28,746 nt of DNA from JBGCED01 sp045106055. Its GTDB lineage: Bacteria > Pseudomonadota > Alphaproteobacteria > CBDDJK01. A model generated the notes under the pieces. That model had not been told where the DNA came from, made no database searches, and saw nothing but the letters and a program-made list of their open reading frames with translations. The DNA is taken from assembly GCA_045106055.1 (NCBI GenBank), contig JBGCED010000090.1:1-28746 (forward strand), read 5' to 3'. Positions 7,611 through 15,556 of the stretch are shown here, one piece after another. Each line of letters begins with the position of its first letter. Within the stretch, counting starts at the first letter, position 1. A program made the position numbers and the translations under genes.

Positions 7611-8618
7611 TTAAAGCTTGCCCATCAATACCGCGCTATCTGACATGCGATTGGAAAAGCCCCATTCATTATCATACCATGATAATACCCTTACAAAACG
7701 CCCTTGCACCACTTGGGTTTGGGTTAAATCAAAGCATGAACTTGCAGGATTATGATTAAAATCAATTGAAACCAGCGGCTTATCATTGGTGGTTAAGATG
7801 TTTTTAAGCGCATCTGAACCCGCAGCCTTGATCATTGCATTGTTAATTTCTTCGATGTTGGTATCGCGCCCCGCCGTAAAAGTTAGGTCAATCATCGATA
7901 CATTTGGGGTTGGCACGCGAACCGATGTGCCGTCCAGCTTGCCATTTAATTCAGGCAAAACCAGACCCAGCGCCTTTGCTGCACCCGTTGAGGTTGGGAT
8001 CATTGCCATTGATGCTGCCCGTGCACGCCGTGGATCGGAATGCAGCGTATCAACCGTGCGCTGATCGCCTGTAAAAGAGTGAACCGTGGTCATAAATCCG
8101 CATTCAAGCCCAACCGTTTCATTTAAAACCATTGCCACAGGTGCCAAGCAATTTGTTGTGCAAGACCCATTGGATACAACCAAATGATCTGCGGTTAATT
8201 TTTGATGATTAACCCCGTAAACCATGGTTAAATCTGCGTCTTTAGCCGGCGCTGAAACCAGCACCCGCTTTGCGCCCGCTTTTAAATGCAAGGCTGCTTT
8301 TTCTTTATCTGCAAAAATCCCCGTGCATTCAAGCGCAATATCAACCCCAAGCTCTGCCCAAGGAAGTTCAGCAGGATCACGCACAGAAGTTACCTTGATC
8401 TTTTTTCCCCTTACCGTGATGGAATGATCATCATGGGTGACATCAAATGGCAAAATGCCATGCACAGAATCATATTTAAGCAAATGCGCATTGGCTTCGG
8501 TTGAGCCAAGATCATTAATGGCAACAAATTCAATATCATCCCGACCAGATTCAATCGCCGCCCGCAGCACCAATCTGCCAATTCGTCCAAAACCATTAAT
8601 CGCCACTTTGACCGCCAT
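7611..8618 (-). CDS. gap: Glyceraldehyde-3-phosphate dehydrogenase, type I
   Basis: Catalyses NAD-dependent oxidation and phosphorylation of glyceraldehyde 3-phosphate in glycolysis, or the reverse in gluconeogenesis. The 335-residue length is standard. Visible features: the Rossmann motif [13 protein letters not shown] near the N-terminus, Asp36 in AINDL (consistent with NAD use), the catalytic Cys153 in GSCTTNC, His180 in [10 protein letters not shown], the phosphate-binding STGAAKA, and the C-terminal [13 protein letters not shown]. The common Ala before SCTTNC is Gly here. The ATG at 8618 has AGGAGA a few bases upstream and a candidate promoter further up. The gene stands alone, not beside pgk, and ends at a strong terminator. 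Confidence 0.96.
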   Translation of the reverse strand: MAVKVAINGFGRIGRLVLRAAIESGRDDIEFVAINDLGSTEANAHLLKYDSVHGILPFDVTHDDHSITVRGKKIKVTSVRDPAELPWAELGVDIALECTGIFADKEKAALHLKAGAKRVLVSAPAKDADLTMVYGVNHQKLTADHLVVSNGSCTTNCLAPVAMVLNETVGLECGFMTTVHSFTGDQRTVDTLHSDPRRARAASMAMIPTSTGAAKALGLVLPELNGKLDGTSVRVPTPNVSMIDLTFTAGRDTNIEEINNAMIKAAGSDALKNILTTNDKPLVSIDFNHNPASSCFDLTQTQVVQGRFVRVLSWYDNEWGFSNRMSDSAVLMGKL

Positions 8619-8707
8619 CAGCTTGTCTCCTATTTCTTAAATAAATTTAGGTAAATATCAATGAATTTGGTCTGTAATTTAACCCATATTGATAATCGCT
8701 TCAAGGC

Positions 8708-8736
8708 ATAATATAACCAAGCAAAGAAAATTGCAG
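8708..8736 (-). promoter_or_regulatory. Candidate sigma-70-type promoter for gap
   Basis: On the minus strand CTGCAA (8736-8731) and TATTAT (8713-8708) are separated by 17 bases, about 90 bases upstream of the gap start codon. The -10 box differs from consensus at one position; the -35 box is weak. Confidence 0.4.
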
Positions 8737-8797
8737 AAATGTATTTATTTTCACCCCCGCCAGTAACAGCAAATCCCCCATTTTCCCCAGCAAAATC

Positions 8798-8826
8798 TTG
8801 ACGGCAACGCCTTTATGCTGTATATA
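8798..8826 (+). promoter_or_regulatory. Sigma-70-type promoter with palindromic -10 for the toxin-antitoxin pair
   Basis: TTGACG (8798-8803) and TATATA (8821-8826) are separated by exactly 17 bases, about 75 bases before the toxin gene. The -10 box lies within the 8-bp palindrome GTATATAC (8820-8827), a plausible place for autorepression by the HTH antitoxin. The operator role is inferred from how such loci usually work. Confidence 0.6.
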
Positions 8827-8893
8827 CCAAATGATAATTCGAACTTAAGATCACACCAAGAATATTCTGGAGCATGATGAAATTTAAGGAATT

Positions 8894-9211
8894 TTGAACA
8901 TAAATGATAAAATCCTTTGCGTGCAAACACAGTCAGTTGCGTGCAAACACAGTCAGAAACTCTGGCAAGGGCAGCGCGTCAAGCAATTCCCGCCAAACAT
9001 TCAAAATAGAGCTTTGCAAAAATTAAGGATGCTGGATTCTGGGCGAACCATTAATGATTTAAAGATTCCCCCAAGCAATCATTTAGAAAAGCTTTTGGGT
9101 AACCGCAAAGGAAGATTAAGCATTCGCATTAATGATCAATGGCGCATATGCTTTTTGTGGAACGATGAAACGGGTAATGCTGAACAGGTTGAAATTACTG
9201 ATTATCATTAA
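8894..9211 (+). CDS. higB: HigB/RelE-family toxin with frameshifted N-terminus
   Basis: HigB toxins are ribosome-dependent mRNA endonucleases. The core is intact: GQRVKQFPPNIQNRAL, KLRMLDSGRTINDL, then LSIRINDQWRICF and VEITDYH. The natural start appears to be ATG 8904, which reads MIKSFACKHSQ, the expected HigB beginning. A 20-bp tandem duplication then throws that frame out, and it stops at TAA 9024 after 40 codons. Removing one copy restores a continuous 94-residue HigB. The core frame can be entered only from a TTG at 8894 (AAGGA just 3 bases upstream, poorly spaced) or from later GTG codons. That gives a 105-residue protein with an unrelated first 16 residues that lacks the first beta strand. 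The toxin is therefore probably inactive or poorly made, and the gene may equally be called a pseudogene. It is followed 12 bp later by the intact antitoxin. Confidence 0.75.
   Translation: MNINDKILCVQTQSVACKHSQKLWQGQRVKQFPPNIQNRALQKLRMLDSGRTINDLKIPPSNHLEKLLGNRKGRLSIRINDQWRICFLWNDETGNAEQVEITDYH
8917..8956. repeat. Perfect 20-bp tandem duplication inside higB
   Basis: The unit ttgcgtgcaaacacagtcag is present at 8917-8936 and repeated without change at 8937-8956. It spans codons 5-11 of the ancestral HigB frame and, being 20 bp, shifts that frame. Confidence 0.97.
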
Positions 9212-9223
9212 AAGGGCCGAATA

Positions 9224-9520
9224 ATGACGCAAAATCTTGATAACCCGCATCCAGGAATGATCTTATATGAAGAATTCCTTAAACCTTTTGGCTTATCACA
9301 AGCTGCTTTGGCGAAAGCCATTGATGTACCAGCCAATCGCATTAACAATATTGTGCGCGCAAGGCGCGGCATAAGCGCAGATACAGATATTCGCTTGGCG
9401 AAATTCTTTGGGTTATCCGAGGGGTATTGGCTGAATTTACAGAATCTCTATGATTTAATGGAAGCGCGCCGCCAGCAAGGTCGCGCCATTCAAAATATCA
9501 ATCCCTACCTAGCGGCATAA
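9224..9520 (+). CDS. higA: HigA-family antitoxin, XRE-type HTH regulator
   Basis: Antitoxin of the HigBA type II system; it neutralises HigB and usually represses the operon. The 98-residue protein opens with the family pattern NPHPGMILYEEFLKPFGLSQ. A helix-turn-helix follows (SQAALAKAIDVPANRINNIV, about residues 25-44), then RARRGISADTDIRLAKFF and GYWLNLQNLYDL, all typical of HigA. AAAGGG is placed well ahead of the ATG at 9224. Unlike the toxin, this gene shows no damage, consistent with loss of the toxin being the tolerated event. Confidence 0.93.
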   Translation: MTQNLDNPHPGMILYEEFLKPFGLSQAALAKAIDVPANRINNIVRARRGISADTDIRLAKFFGLSEGYWLNLQNLYDLMEARRQQGRAIQNINPYLAA

Positions 9521-9553
9521 GTTTATTTCCAAGGGCTTATTTGCCTATTTTAC

Positions 9554-12500
9554 TTAATTCTGCAAGGGAGATGCGGCTTGCGGGGCGGAATCTGGCAGGG
9601 CGGAATTTGTCGGGGTCGTGTCTGCTTGCGCGCCGTCCCTTGAAATCACATCTGTTGGATTAGTATCTGTTGGATTAGCATCTGTTGGAACGCTTGCTTG
9701 TGGCAGGGTTACAGCATCATAAAATACCCCAAAAATATCTCTTAAAAATCCTGGGGTTAGGGTTGAAAATGCGCTGCTGCTAATGACAGGGTCTTCAAGC
9801 GCGCCCATCATTTTATAGCGGGTGGCAAATACCCCTTCGCGCTTTACACCCGTTAAAATTTCACGCAGAAGCGGGATTCTTGGAATGACTTTATTCAAAG
9901 TGTTGGCGGGGATCACCACCCCTTCAAGTGCCATCGTTGATTGACCAAGATCAATCCCGCCCGTTGCGGTGATGCCCATTGAAAATCCATCTGCCAAGGC
10001 ATCAATATTGCTAATTTGATTGTCTTTAAAGGTAAAATCACTGCTTAGATTGGCAAATTCCAAGCCTTGGGTGCTAAAAGCTTGCAAAATTCCCGTCAAC
10101 GATAGGGCTTGCAGCAATTTGGTCATTGCGGGCATATTTTTGATCGAGAATGAATCAATTGCCACATTCCCTCTAAAGACTGATGCTTGATCTGCTTCTA
10201 TTGCTTGTTCTATCGCTTCAAGTGAAAAATCATTCCCGCCAAATTTTTCATCCAGCGCGAATTGTTTGGCAAGCAAATCAAGGCTTTCCCCTGTTATGTG
10301 CAGTGCGCGGGCTTGATCGGCACGGCGGATTACATCTCCATTTTTTAAGGTGACAGCATCAAGGATTGCACGATCAAGCACCAGTGAGAATAGTGGGGCT
10401 TGATTTTGACCCTGATTGTTGCTTGCGCTAAGTTCCAGCTGTTCAAATTCACCTTTGCGATAATCAAATTGCGCGCTTATATTTGGCAAGCTGCCCAGCC
10501 CTGCAAGCCCTAGGGATTTAACGGTTATTTCCCCATTAACCACTTCAAATTCATCAAAAAACCCCATGTGTAAAGCGCTGGCTTGATCCGCATCCGCAGC
10601 TTGATCCGCTGGCTTTGCCTTTGGGTCTGCGGCTTGATAATGCAAATGATCACCATTTAGTGTAAAGCGCAGCCTTGCTTGATCGTCAACCGCTGCATCC
10701 ACACGGTCAAGCACGGTCTGCCCCAGCCTTAATTGTTGAAGTTCAAGCATCTTCAGCTGGCGCGATATGAAGTTTGCTTGCGGGTCAAGCACCATCATCC
10801 CCCTAAAATGGTTTTGAACATTATCATCATATTGAATTTCGGTAAATTCAAGCTGATCGGGGCGTTGATTCACACGAAAGCTCAGGGTTGAAGCTTGATC
10901 CAGTGGCTTATCAAAACCCAGCTGATCAAATGCCAGTGCGGCATTGGTAAAATCGGCAGCAACGGTGTAATCAATGCCTTTTTCTGGAATGGTGGGGGTG
11001 CCGCGCTCTAATTTATAAGCAAGATTGCCTTGCGTGAATAAGGGGGGAATGCGCGCTGGATCAATCCCTAATGCTTCAATTTGCGCCCGTGATATGCGCC
11101 CTTCTGCTTGCAGCCTGTCTTGATAGGCAGCATCTGGATCAAAAAAATATTCATAATGAATTTTGCTGTGAATCGGAATGCTGCTGTGATAGACCGCATC
11201 CCCCGCCAGCACCAATCCATTTTGATCAATGTTTAATGTTGCTTGGTCAGCAATTATGCGGTTTGGAAGCTGATCATTATTAAGGCTTAGTGCCATATCG
11301 GTTAAGTTAAAATCGGCTTTATGGGTAAGCTGATTATCCCCAATTTCTTTGCCAAGCACCGCCCCTATTGCAAATGTGCCGTCAAACTTGCCCTGTTCAA
11401 TCACAGGCGGGTTTTTTATGTTTTGATAGAGTTGAAAAGGCTTGGATTTTAGCAGCCGCACCGCGCTTTGCGCCGTTCCCGAAGCTTCAAGCATCATGTC
11501 AAGGCGCGGCGTTTTTCCAAAATCGCGAAAAGTGATCGTGCCGCCATTTAGCTTAACATCACCAATATCGGCTTTATCAATATGAATTAAGAATTGCTTC
11601 ATATCATATTCAATTTTACCGCTTGCGCCCCTTGCAACGGGCATCCCATCAAGATAATTCACGATTGAATTTTGAACCTCTATATCGCCTGAAAGCGTAT
11701 CAATTTTCAATGTCTTACCGCGAGGGTCATAGGCAAGGCTGGCAAATAAATTTGCCGCAGGCACGCTGCCAATTTTAATATTTTCGGTCACCCATGCTTT
11801 GGTTATGGGAAAGATAATTTGCGGCCATTGCCCCTTTAACCATTCCATTTTATAATCGGTTAATTGCGCCGACATATCAATTTTATAGGGTGCAGCCGCA
11901 AGCCCCGCCGCAGCATCAAGATCAAGCCCTGAAATGGTAGCCGATAATCTAAATTGCGGGGAGGGATTGGGCGAATGCGCCAAATCTGCTAGAAAAAACT
12001 GCGCCTGTTTCACCAGCATCTCACCATTTTCATAATTAAAATCCAGCTTTGCTTGTTCAAGCGCAAGCGGGGCAGATAATAAATGCGCAATTGCGGGCTG
12101 CGGCGTGATTTCCAACCGATTTGCTGCAATTTGCGCACTTAACCGCTCTATTTTGGTTAAGGCAGCAACCATCAAGTCAATTTCAATCATCGCATCCCCT
12201 GCAAGCGCAAAATCATATTTTGACAGAATTAATTCAGGCATAAAGGGCGATAATGCGGCAATATCGTCGCTTGCAATGATGCCTTTTGCGTTAATCGCTT
12301 GAATGCCTTGATTGAAATTAAGTGCCAAATTGGCAGTCAATAAGGGGGTAGCTTCATCAAGCTTAATGCCTAAATCAGCAGCAATGGGCATGCCAAGCGG
12401 GTCAATGCTGGCGCGCATATTGCCTGTTAAGCGGGTTTGATCCGAAAAGCTTGCAATAAAATCCTGCCCAAATTGGGGGATAAAGGCAAATTGCTGTAAT

Positions 12501-13342
12501 TGCAGGGTGGATGCGCTAATATCCTTAAAATCAAGCATAAGCTCAGCAGCATTTGCCCCTTTTTGGGTGACGGATGAATCATATTCAAGCGTGAGTTCTA
12601 ACGCAGCAGATGCCGATGAAGCTTGCAAATTGGTTTCACGCAATGCCAAGGATAGCGTCCGTTTATTCATCGTGCCGCTGGCGAATGTTAAGCGATCCGC
12701 TGCATAGCTGGCGCGCATCACCCCTTGATGGTCAATCACCTCAAACACCGCATTGCGCAATTCTAAAAACTCCAATTGCTGCAACTGCGCTTGATTAAAA
12801 AGCCCATCTAGCATCACCATCCAATTGCCATCCAAAATACTGCCGCGCACAGGATCAATATCCATAAGATTAAGCATTGGGTTTGGGATTGCGGTATTTT
12901 GCACAGGCGCTAAAGGCTTCTCTTCAGGCGCGGTCATCGGATCTGCAAGGCTGATTTCAACCCAAGGATTATCCAGGCGAATATCGGTGATGTTTAACTT
13001 GCCCAAGAAAATGTCTTTGGCATTAAATTCAATGAATAAATCGGGCACATTTGCTTGGAATAATTTATGCTTTTCAACCAGCCGAACCTCGGTTGCGCGT
13101 ATGGTCAAGGGATGATCGCGCCCATTCCATGAAAAATCAAGCTCATTCATGGTAAAATTGATCGCAGGCAGTTCTTGTTCAATTTGCGCGACAATGTAAT
13201 TCTTTAAAAAAGAAACATTAACAGGGCCATTTAACATCAATAAAAACAACCCCGCCATCAGCACCACAAGCCCAATTAGCGCGCCAATGATCGCATCGCG
13301 AATAAATATTCTAATTAATTTTATGCGGCTGAATGTAATCAT
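9554..13342 (-). CDS. YhdP/AsmA-like (DUF3971) inner-membrane-anchored protein, 1262 aa
   Basis: Long AsmA-clan protein. YhdP, TamB and YdbH of this clan move phospholipids between inner and outer membrane across the periplasm; I infer a similar envelope role here. One N-terminal hydrophobic segment (about residues 15-37) acts as anchor, with the rest periplasmic. The body is rich in alternating hydrophobic/polar beta-strand patterns, as expected for a repeating beta groove. The C-terminal block TTGGIDLGQSTMALEGVVIP, then NKVIPRIPLLREILTG and ALEDPVISSS, is typical of the YhdP/DUF3971 ending. The last 50 or so residues are a low-complexity Pro/Thr/Asp/Ala tail containing a small PTD-(A/T)-N repeat. 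It converges with higA (33 bp apart) and is divergent from the TPR gene. Confidence 0.85.
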   Translation of the reverse strand: MITFSRIKLIRIFIRDAIIGALIGLVVLMAGLFLLMLNGPVNVSFLKNYIVAQIEQELPAINFTMNELDFSWNGRDHPLTIRATEVRLVEKHKLFQANVPDLFIEFNAKDIFLGKLNITDIRLDNPWVEISLADPMTAPEEKPLAPVQNTAIPNPMLNLMDIDPVRGSILDGNWMVMLDGLFNQAQLQQLEFLELRNAVFEVIDHQGVMRASYAADRLTFASGTMNKRTLSLALRETNLQASSASAALELTLEYDSSVTQKGANAAELMLDFKDISASTLQLQQFAFIPQFGQDFIASFSDQTRLTGNMRASIDPLGMPIAADLGIKLDEATPLLTANLALNFNQGIQAINAKGIIASDDIAALSPFMPELILSKYDFALAGDAMIEIDLMVAALTKIERLSAQIAANRLEITPQPAIAHLLSAPLALEQAKLDFNYENGEMLVKQAQFFLADLAHSPNPSPQFRLSATISGLDLDAAAGLAAAPYKIDMSAQLTDYKMEWLKGQWPQIIFPITKAWVTENIKIGSVPAANLFASLAYDPRGKTLKIDTLSGDIEVQNSIVNYLDGMPVARGASGKIEYDMKQFLIHIDKADIGDVKLNGGTITFRDFGKTPRLDMMLEASGTAQSAVRLLKSKPFQLYQNIKNPPVIEQGKFDGTFAIGAVLGKEIGDNQLTHKADFNLTDMALSLNNDQLPNRIIADQATLNIDQNGLVLAGDAVYHSSIPIHSKIHYEYFFDPDAAYQDRLQAEGRISRAQIEALGIDPARIPPLFTQGNLAYKLERGTPTIPEKGIDYTVAADFTNAALAFDQLGFDKPLDQASTLSFRVNQRPDQLEFTEIQYDDNVQNHFRGMMVLDPQANFISRQLKMLELQQLRLGQTVLDRVDAAVDDQARLRFTLNGDHLHYQAADPKAKPADQAADADQASALHMGFFDEFEVVNGEITVKSLGLAGLGSLPNISAQFDYRKGEFEQLELSASNNQGQNQAPLFSLVLDRAILDAVTLKNGDVIRRADQARALHITGESLDLLAKQFALDEKFGGNDFSLEAIEQAIEADQASVFRGNVAIDSFSIKNMPAMTKLLQALSLTGILQAFSTQGLEFANLSSDFTFKDNQISNIDALADGFSMGITATGGIDLGQSTMALEGVVIPANTLNKVIPRIPLLREILTGVKREGVFATRYKMMGALEDPVISSSAFSTLTPGFLRDIFGVFYDAVTLPQASVPTDANPTDTNPTDVISRDGAQADTTPTNSALPDSAPQAASPLQN
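9651..9690. repeat. 15-bp imperfect tandem repeat in the tail of the AsmA-like gene
   Basis: The unit atctgttggattag(t/c) occurs nearly three times. On the minus strand it encodes PTDAN-PTDTN-PTDV in the low-complexity C-terminal tail. It is in frame (15 bp) and so does not disturb the protein. Confidence 0.8.
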
Positions 13343-13486
13343 AAAACTTTAAACAGTTGATATTTGTGATGATTTAATTGCAATGATTTATTTTTTAGGG
13401 TATAAATAAAAAAACATAGATGATCCAGTAGCTTATGCCCAGTCGGTTATACCAAGTCGGTTGTGCAATGATCTGCAAGTCGTTTT

Positions 13487-13515
13487 TTGCAAGCTTAAAA
13501 TTTCTGTTTTATAAA
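13487..13515 (+). promoter_or_regulatory. Candidate promoter of the TPR gene
   Basis: TTGCAA (13487-13492) and TATAAA (13510-13515) are 17 bases apart and lie 50 bases upstream of the TPR-protein start, in the 222-bp divergent intergenic region. Nothing else is recognised in that region beyond A+T-rich sequence and a short agtcggtt direct repeat (13440-13461). Confidence 0.45.
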
Positions 13516-13564
13516 TTTCTTTTTTTTATAAATTTAAGGTATGCTAATTTAAAAGAACATCATT

Positions 13565-15082
13565 ATGACATTGTCTTTAAATCCTGTTTATCGATATTTC
13601 CGTCTTTTAAGCGCAAGATTCAAGCTAAGCGCAAGCATTATGTGCGCTTTTATATTTCTGTCTTATACATTACATGACACAAATGCATTTGCGCAATCTG
13701 GCACTTTGGATCATTTAGCACGAATTGAAACATCTTTCAAAACAATAGCAGATCATGCGGGCGATAAATCCAAGCTGGATGAAACCCGTATGCTTTATCA
13801 AAAAATAATTGAATTGCAGCGCGAAAATTCTGATGTTTCCGACAAGCAACTTGCCCGAACCTATCAGCTATTGGCTAATTTAGAGCGCGATTATGGCCAT
13901 TATGATTTGGCAGAGCCTTATTATCTTGAAACCCAATATTTATTGCGAAAAGCCCCTGGTGATGTTGAAATGGCAGCATTGCTTTATGCCGATATTGGTC
14001 ATTATCATGCGCTAACCAATCGAAGCAACAGCGCATATCATTTTTATGCGCTTGCCATGCCGATCCTTAATCAAACGCTGGAAATGGATGATCCGCTGCG
14101 CTTGATGCATGCGGTACGCTATGGTCGGTTTTTAATGGAATTCAAAGCCTATCGCGCAGCAAAGGCGCTTTTATCTGAAACGCTGGAACATATCCCTGCA
14201 AATTGGCATGATCTTCAAGATACAAGCGATTATTGGCAACATACACAGCATCACCCCTTTAGCCCGCATAAAATCATCATTGCACTAAGAATGGCACTGG
14301 GTGATTTATATATGGCAGAAAATGCCGCTTCAAAGGCACAGCAGCATTATCAACGCGCCTATATGATTGTTAAACCCATGAATTCCCGCAAGGTGATGAT
14401 GGGCAATGATAATATTTATCGGCTTCAAATGACGGTTCAAATCAGGCTTGCAAACATATTGCAAAATCAAGGCAATTTAGAGGAGGCGCAAAATATACTC
14501 TCGCAAGCGGATAAAAATTGCAGCATCGTTGTCTTTGATCAATTATCGCAGCTGGAAACAGATGCAATGTTAAAAAATTGCTGGAATAACCGGCTGCAGC
14601 TTGCGGATATTTATGTTCAAAAGCAAGAATATGCAAATGCGCTTGCTTATTATGAACAGCTGGTCAATGACAGCAAGCATGCCAAAGAAAGCGATCTGCA
14701 TCGTTTTTACTTCCATGCGATTGAGCAGCAAGTCTTAATTGCCATAAAGCGTAACGATACGGCAAGCGCGGCGGCAAAAGCTTCCTATTATCTGGATCAA
14801 GTAAAACTGCTGCCCGCTGATCTGCAAGCACATTGTGCAAAAAGATTGATTTTAATCGGCGATATGTTCTCAAATATTGAAGAGGTGCAGCAATCCGCAC
14901 TTTATTACGAAGCTGCATTAACCATCTTGCAGGGCATTTTACCCGCAAGCGATCCCAATATTCGGCGATTGCGCCTATATTTACGCGATTTAGAGGGAAA
15001 GAATAGCTGGCCAGAGCAAGAGCCTGTGGAATTGGAAGAACGGTTTTTTGATACTGCATTTCAAAATATTTCATTTCAATGA
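13565..15082 (+). CDS. Exported TPR-like repeat protein (505 aa)
   Basis: Basic N-terminus, a hydrophobic stretch (about residues 24-36) and an AFA-QS junction near residue 43 suggest a signal peptide and a periplasmic or secreted protein. The mature part is helical, with recurring TPR-style pairs: LLANLERDYGHYDLAEPYYLE, then ALLYADIGHYHALTN, ALGDLYMAENAASKAQQHYQRA, LANILQNQGNLEEAQNIL, and LADIYVQKQEYANALAYYEQL. TPR domains mediate protein contacts, and no catalytic motif is visible, so the partner is unknown. An alternative start at ATG 13640 would leave a shorter signal peptide. The gene has its own candidate promoter. It ends in an ATGA overlap with tadA, so the two are probably translationally coupled despite unrelated roles. 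Confidence 0.8.
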   Translation: MTLSLNPVYRYFRLLSARFKLSASIMCAFIFLSYTLHDTNAFAQSGTLDHLARIETSFKTIADHAGDKSKLDETRMLYQKIIELQRENSDVSDKQLARTYQLLANLERDYGHYDLAEPYYLETQYLLRKAPGDVEMAALLYADIGHYHALTNRSNSAYHFYALAMPILNQTLEMDDPLRLMHAVRYGRFLMEFKAYRAAKALLSETLEHIPANWHDLQDTSDYWQHTQHHPFSPHKIIIALRMALGDLYMAENAASKAQQHYQRAYMIVKPMNSRKVMMGNDNIYRLQMTVQIRLANILQNQGNLEEAQNILSQADKNCSIVVFDQLSQLETDAMLKNCWNNRLQLADIYVQKQEYANALAYYEQLVNDSKHAKESDLHRFYFHAIEQQVLIAIKRNDTASAAAKASYYLDQVKLLPADLQAHCAKRLILIGDMFSNIEEVQQSALYYEAALTILQGILPASDPNIRRLRLYLRDLEGKNSWPEQEPVELEERFFDTAFQNISFQ

Positions 15083-15546
15083 GTTACAGCCAGCATCTTA
15101 GCCCGCATCAGCTGATGTCACACGCGATCACCCTTGCCCGCCGCGGCGCGGCAAATGATGAAATTCCCGTTGGCGCGGTGATTGCAAATGCCAATGGTAA
15201 AGTAATTGCCGCCGCCCATAACCTAACCAAAGCGGGGCATAATGCATTATTTCATGCTGAATTATTGGTGATTATGGATGCGTGCAAACGCCTTGGCGCG
15301 ATGCGTTTAAGTGAATTTGATTTGTTTGTAACGCTTGAACCTTGTGCAATGTGCGCGGCGGCAATCTCGCATGCACGGCTAAAGCGTGTCTATTTTGCAA
15401 ATTATGACCCAAAGGGCGGCGCGGTGGATCATGGCGCAAAATGGTTTGATCAAAAAACCTGCCTTCATCGCCCCGAAATCATTGGCGGCTTTATGGAGCT
15501 TGAAGCAAAAGACCTGCTGCCCGATTTTTTCAAATCATTACGCTAG
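15079..15546 (+). CDS. tadA: tRNA-specific adenosine deaminase
   Basis: Zinc enzyme that converts adenosine-34 of tRNA-Arg(ACG) to inosine, needed to read CGN codons. The 155-residue length and the cytidine-deaminase fold fit. His59 and Glu61 of the HAE motif and Cys90/Cys93 of PCAMC provide zinc ligands and the proton shuttle. AAISHARLKRVYFAN and DPKGGAVDHG follow as in TadA. The start ATG overlaps the stop of the TPR gene by four bases. The HAE is followed by LL rather than the more usual I/Ixx, a minor variation. The oxidoreductase gene starts 10 bp downstream. Confidence 0.93.
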   Translation: MSYSQHLSPHQLMSHAITLARRGAANDEIPVGAVIANANGKVIAAAHNLTKAGHNALFHAELLVIMDACKRLGAMRLSEFDLFVTLEPCAMCAAAISHARLKRVYFANYDPKGGAVDHGAKWFDQKTCLHRPEIIGGFMELEAKDLLPDFFKSLR

Positions 15547-15556
15547 ATCATGCTGA

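Noticed and set aside
8619..8893. tRNA or small RNA in the 275-bp gap between gap and higB
   Set aside because: No cloverleaf, CCA end or stable GC-rich stem is visible. The region is explained by two divergent promoters and leaders.
8874..8897. Seven-codon mini-ORF (MMKFKEF) just before higB ATG 8904
   Set aside because: It is in frame with the ATG and could couple translation, but it is too short to distinguish from chance.
9521..9553. Bidirectional terminator between higA and the AsmA-like gene
   Set aside because: A four-pair GGGC/GCCT stem with a wobble pair is too weak in this 33-bp gap.
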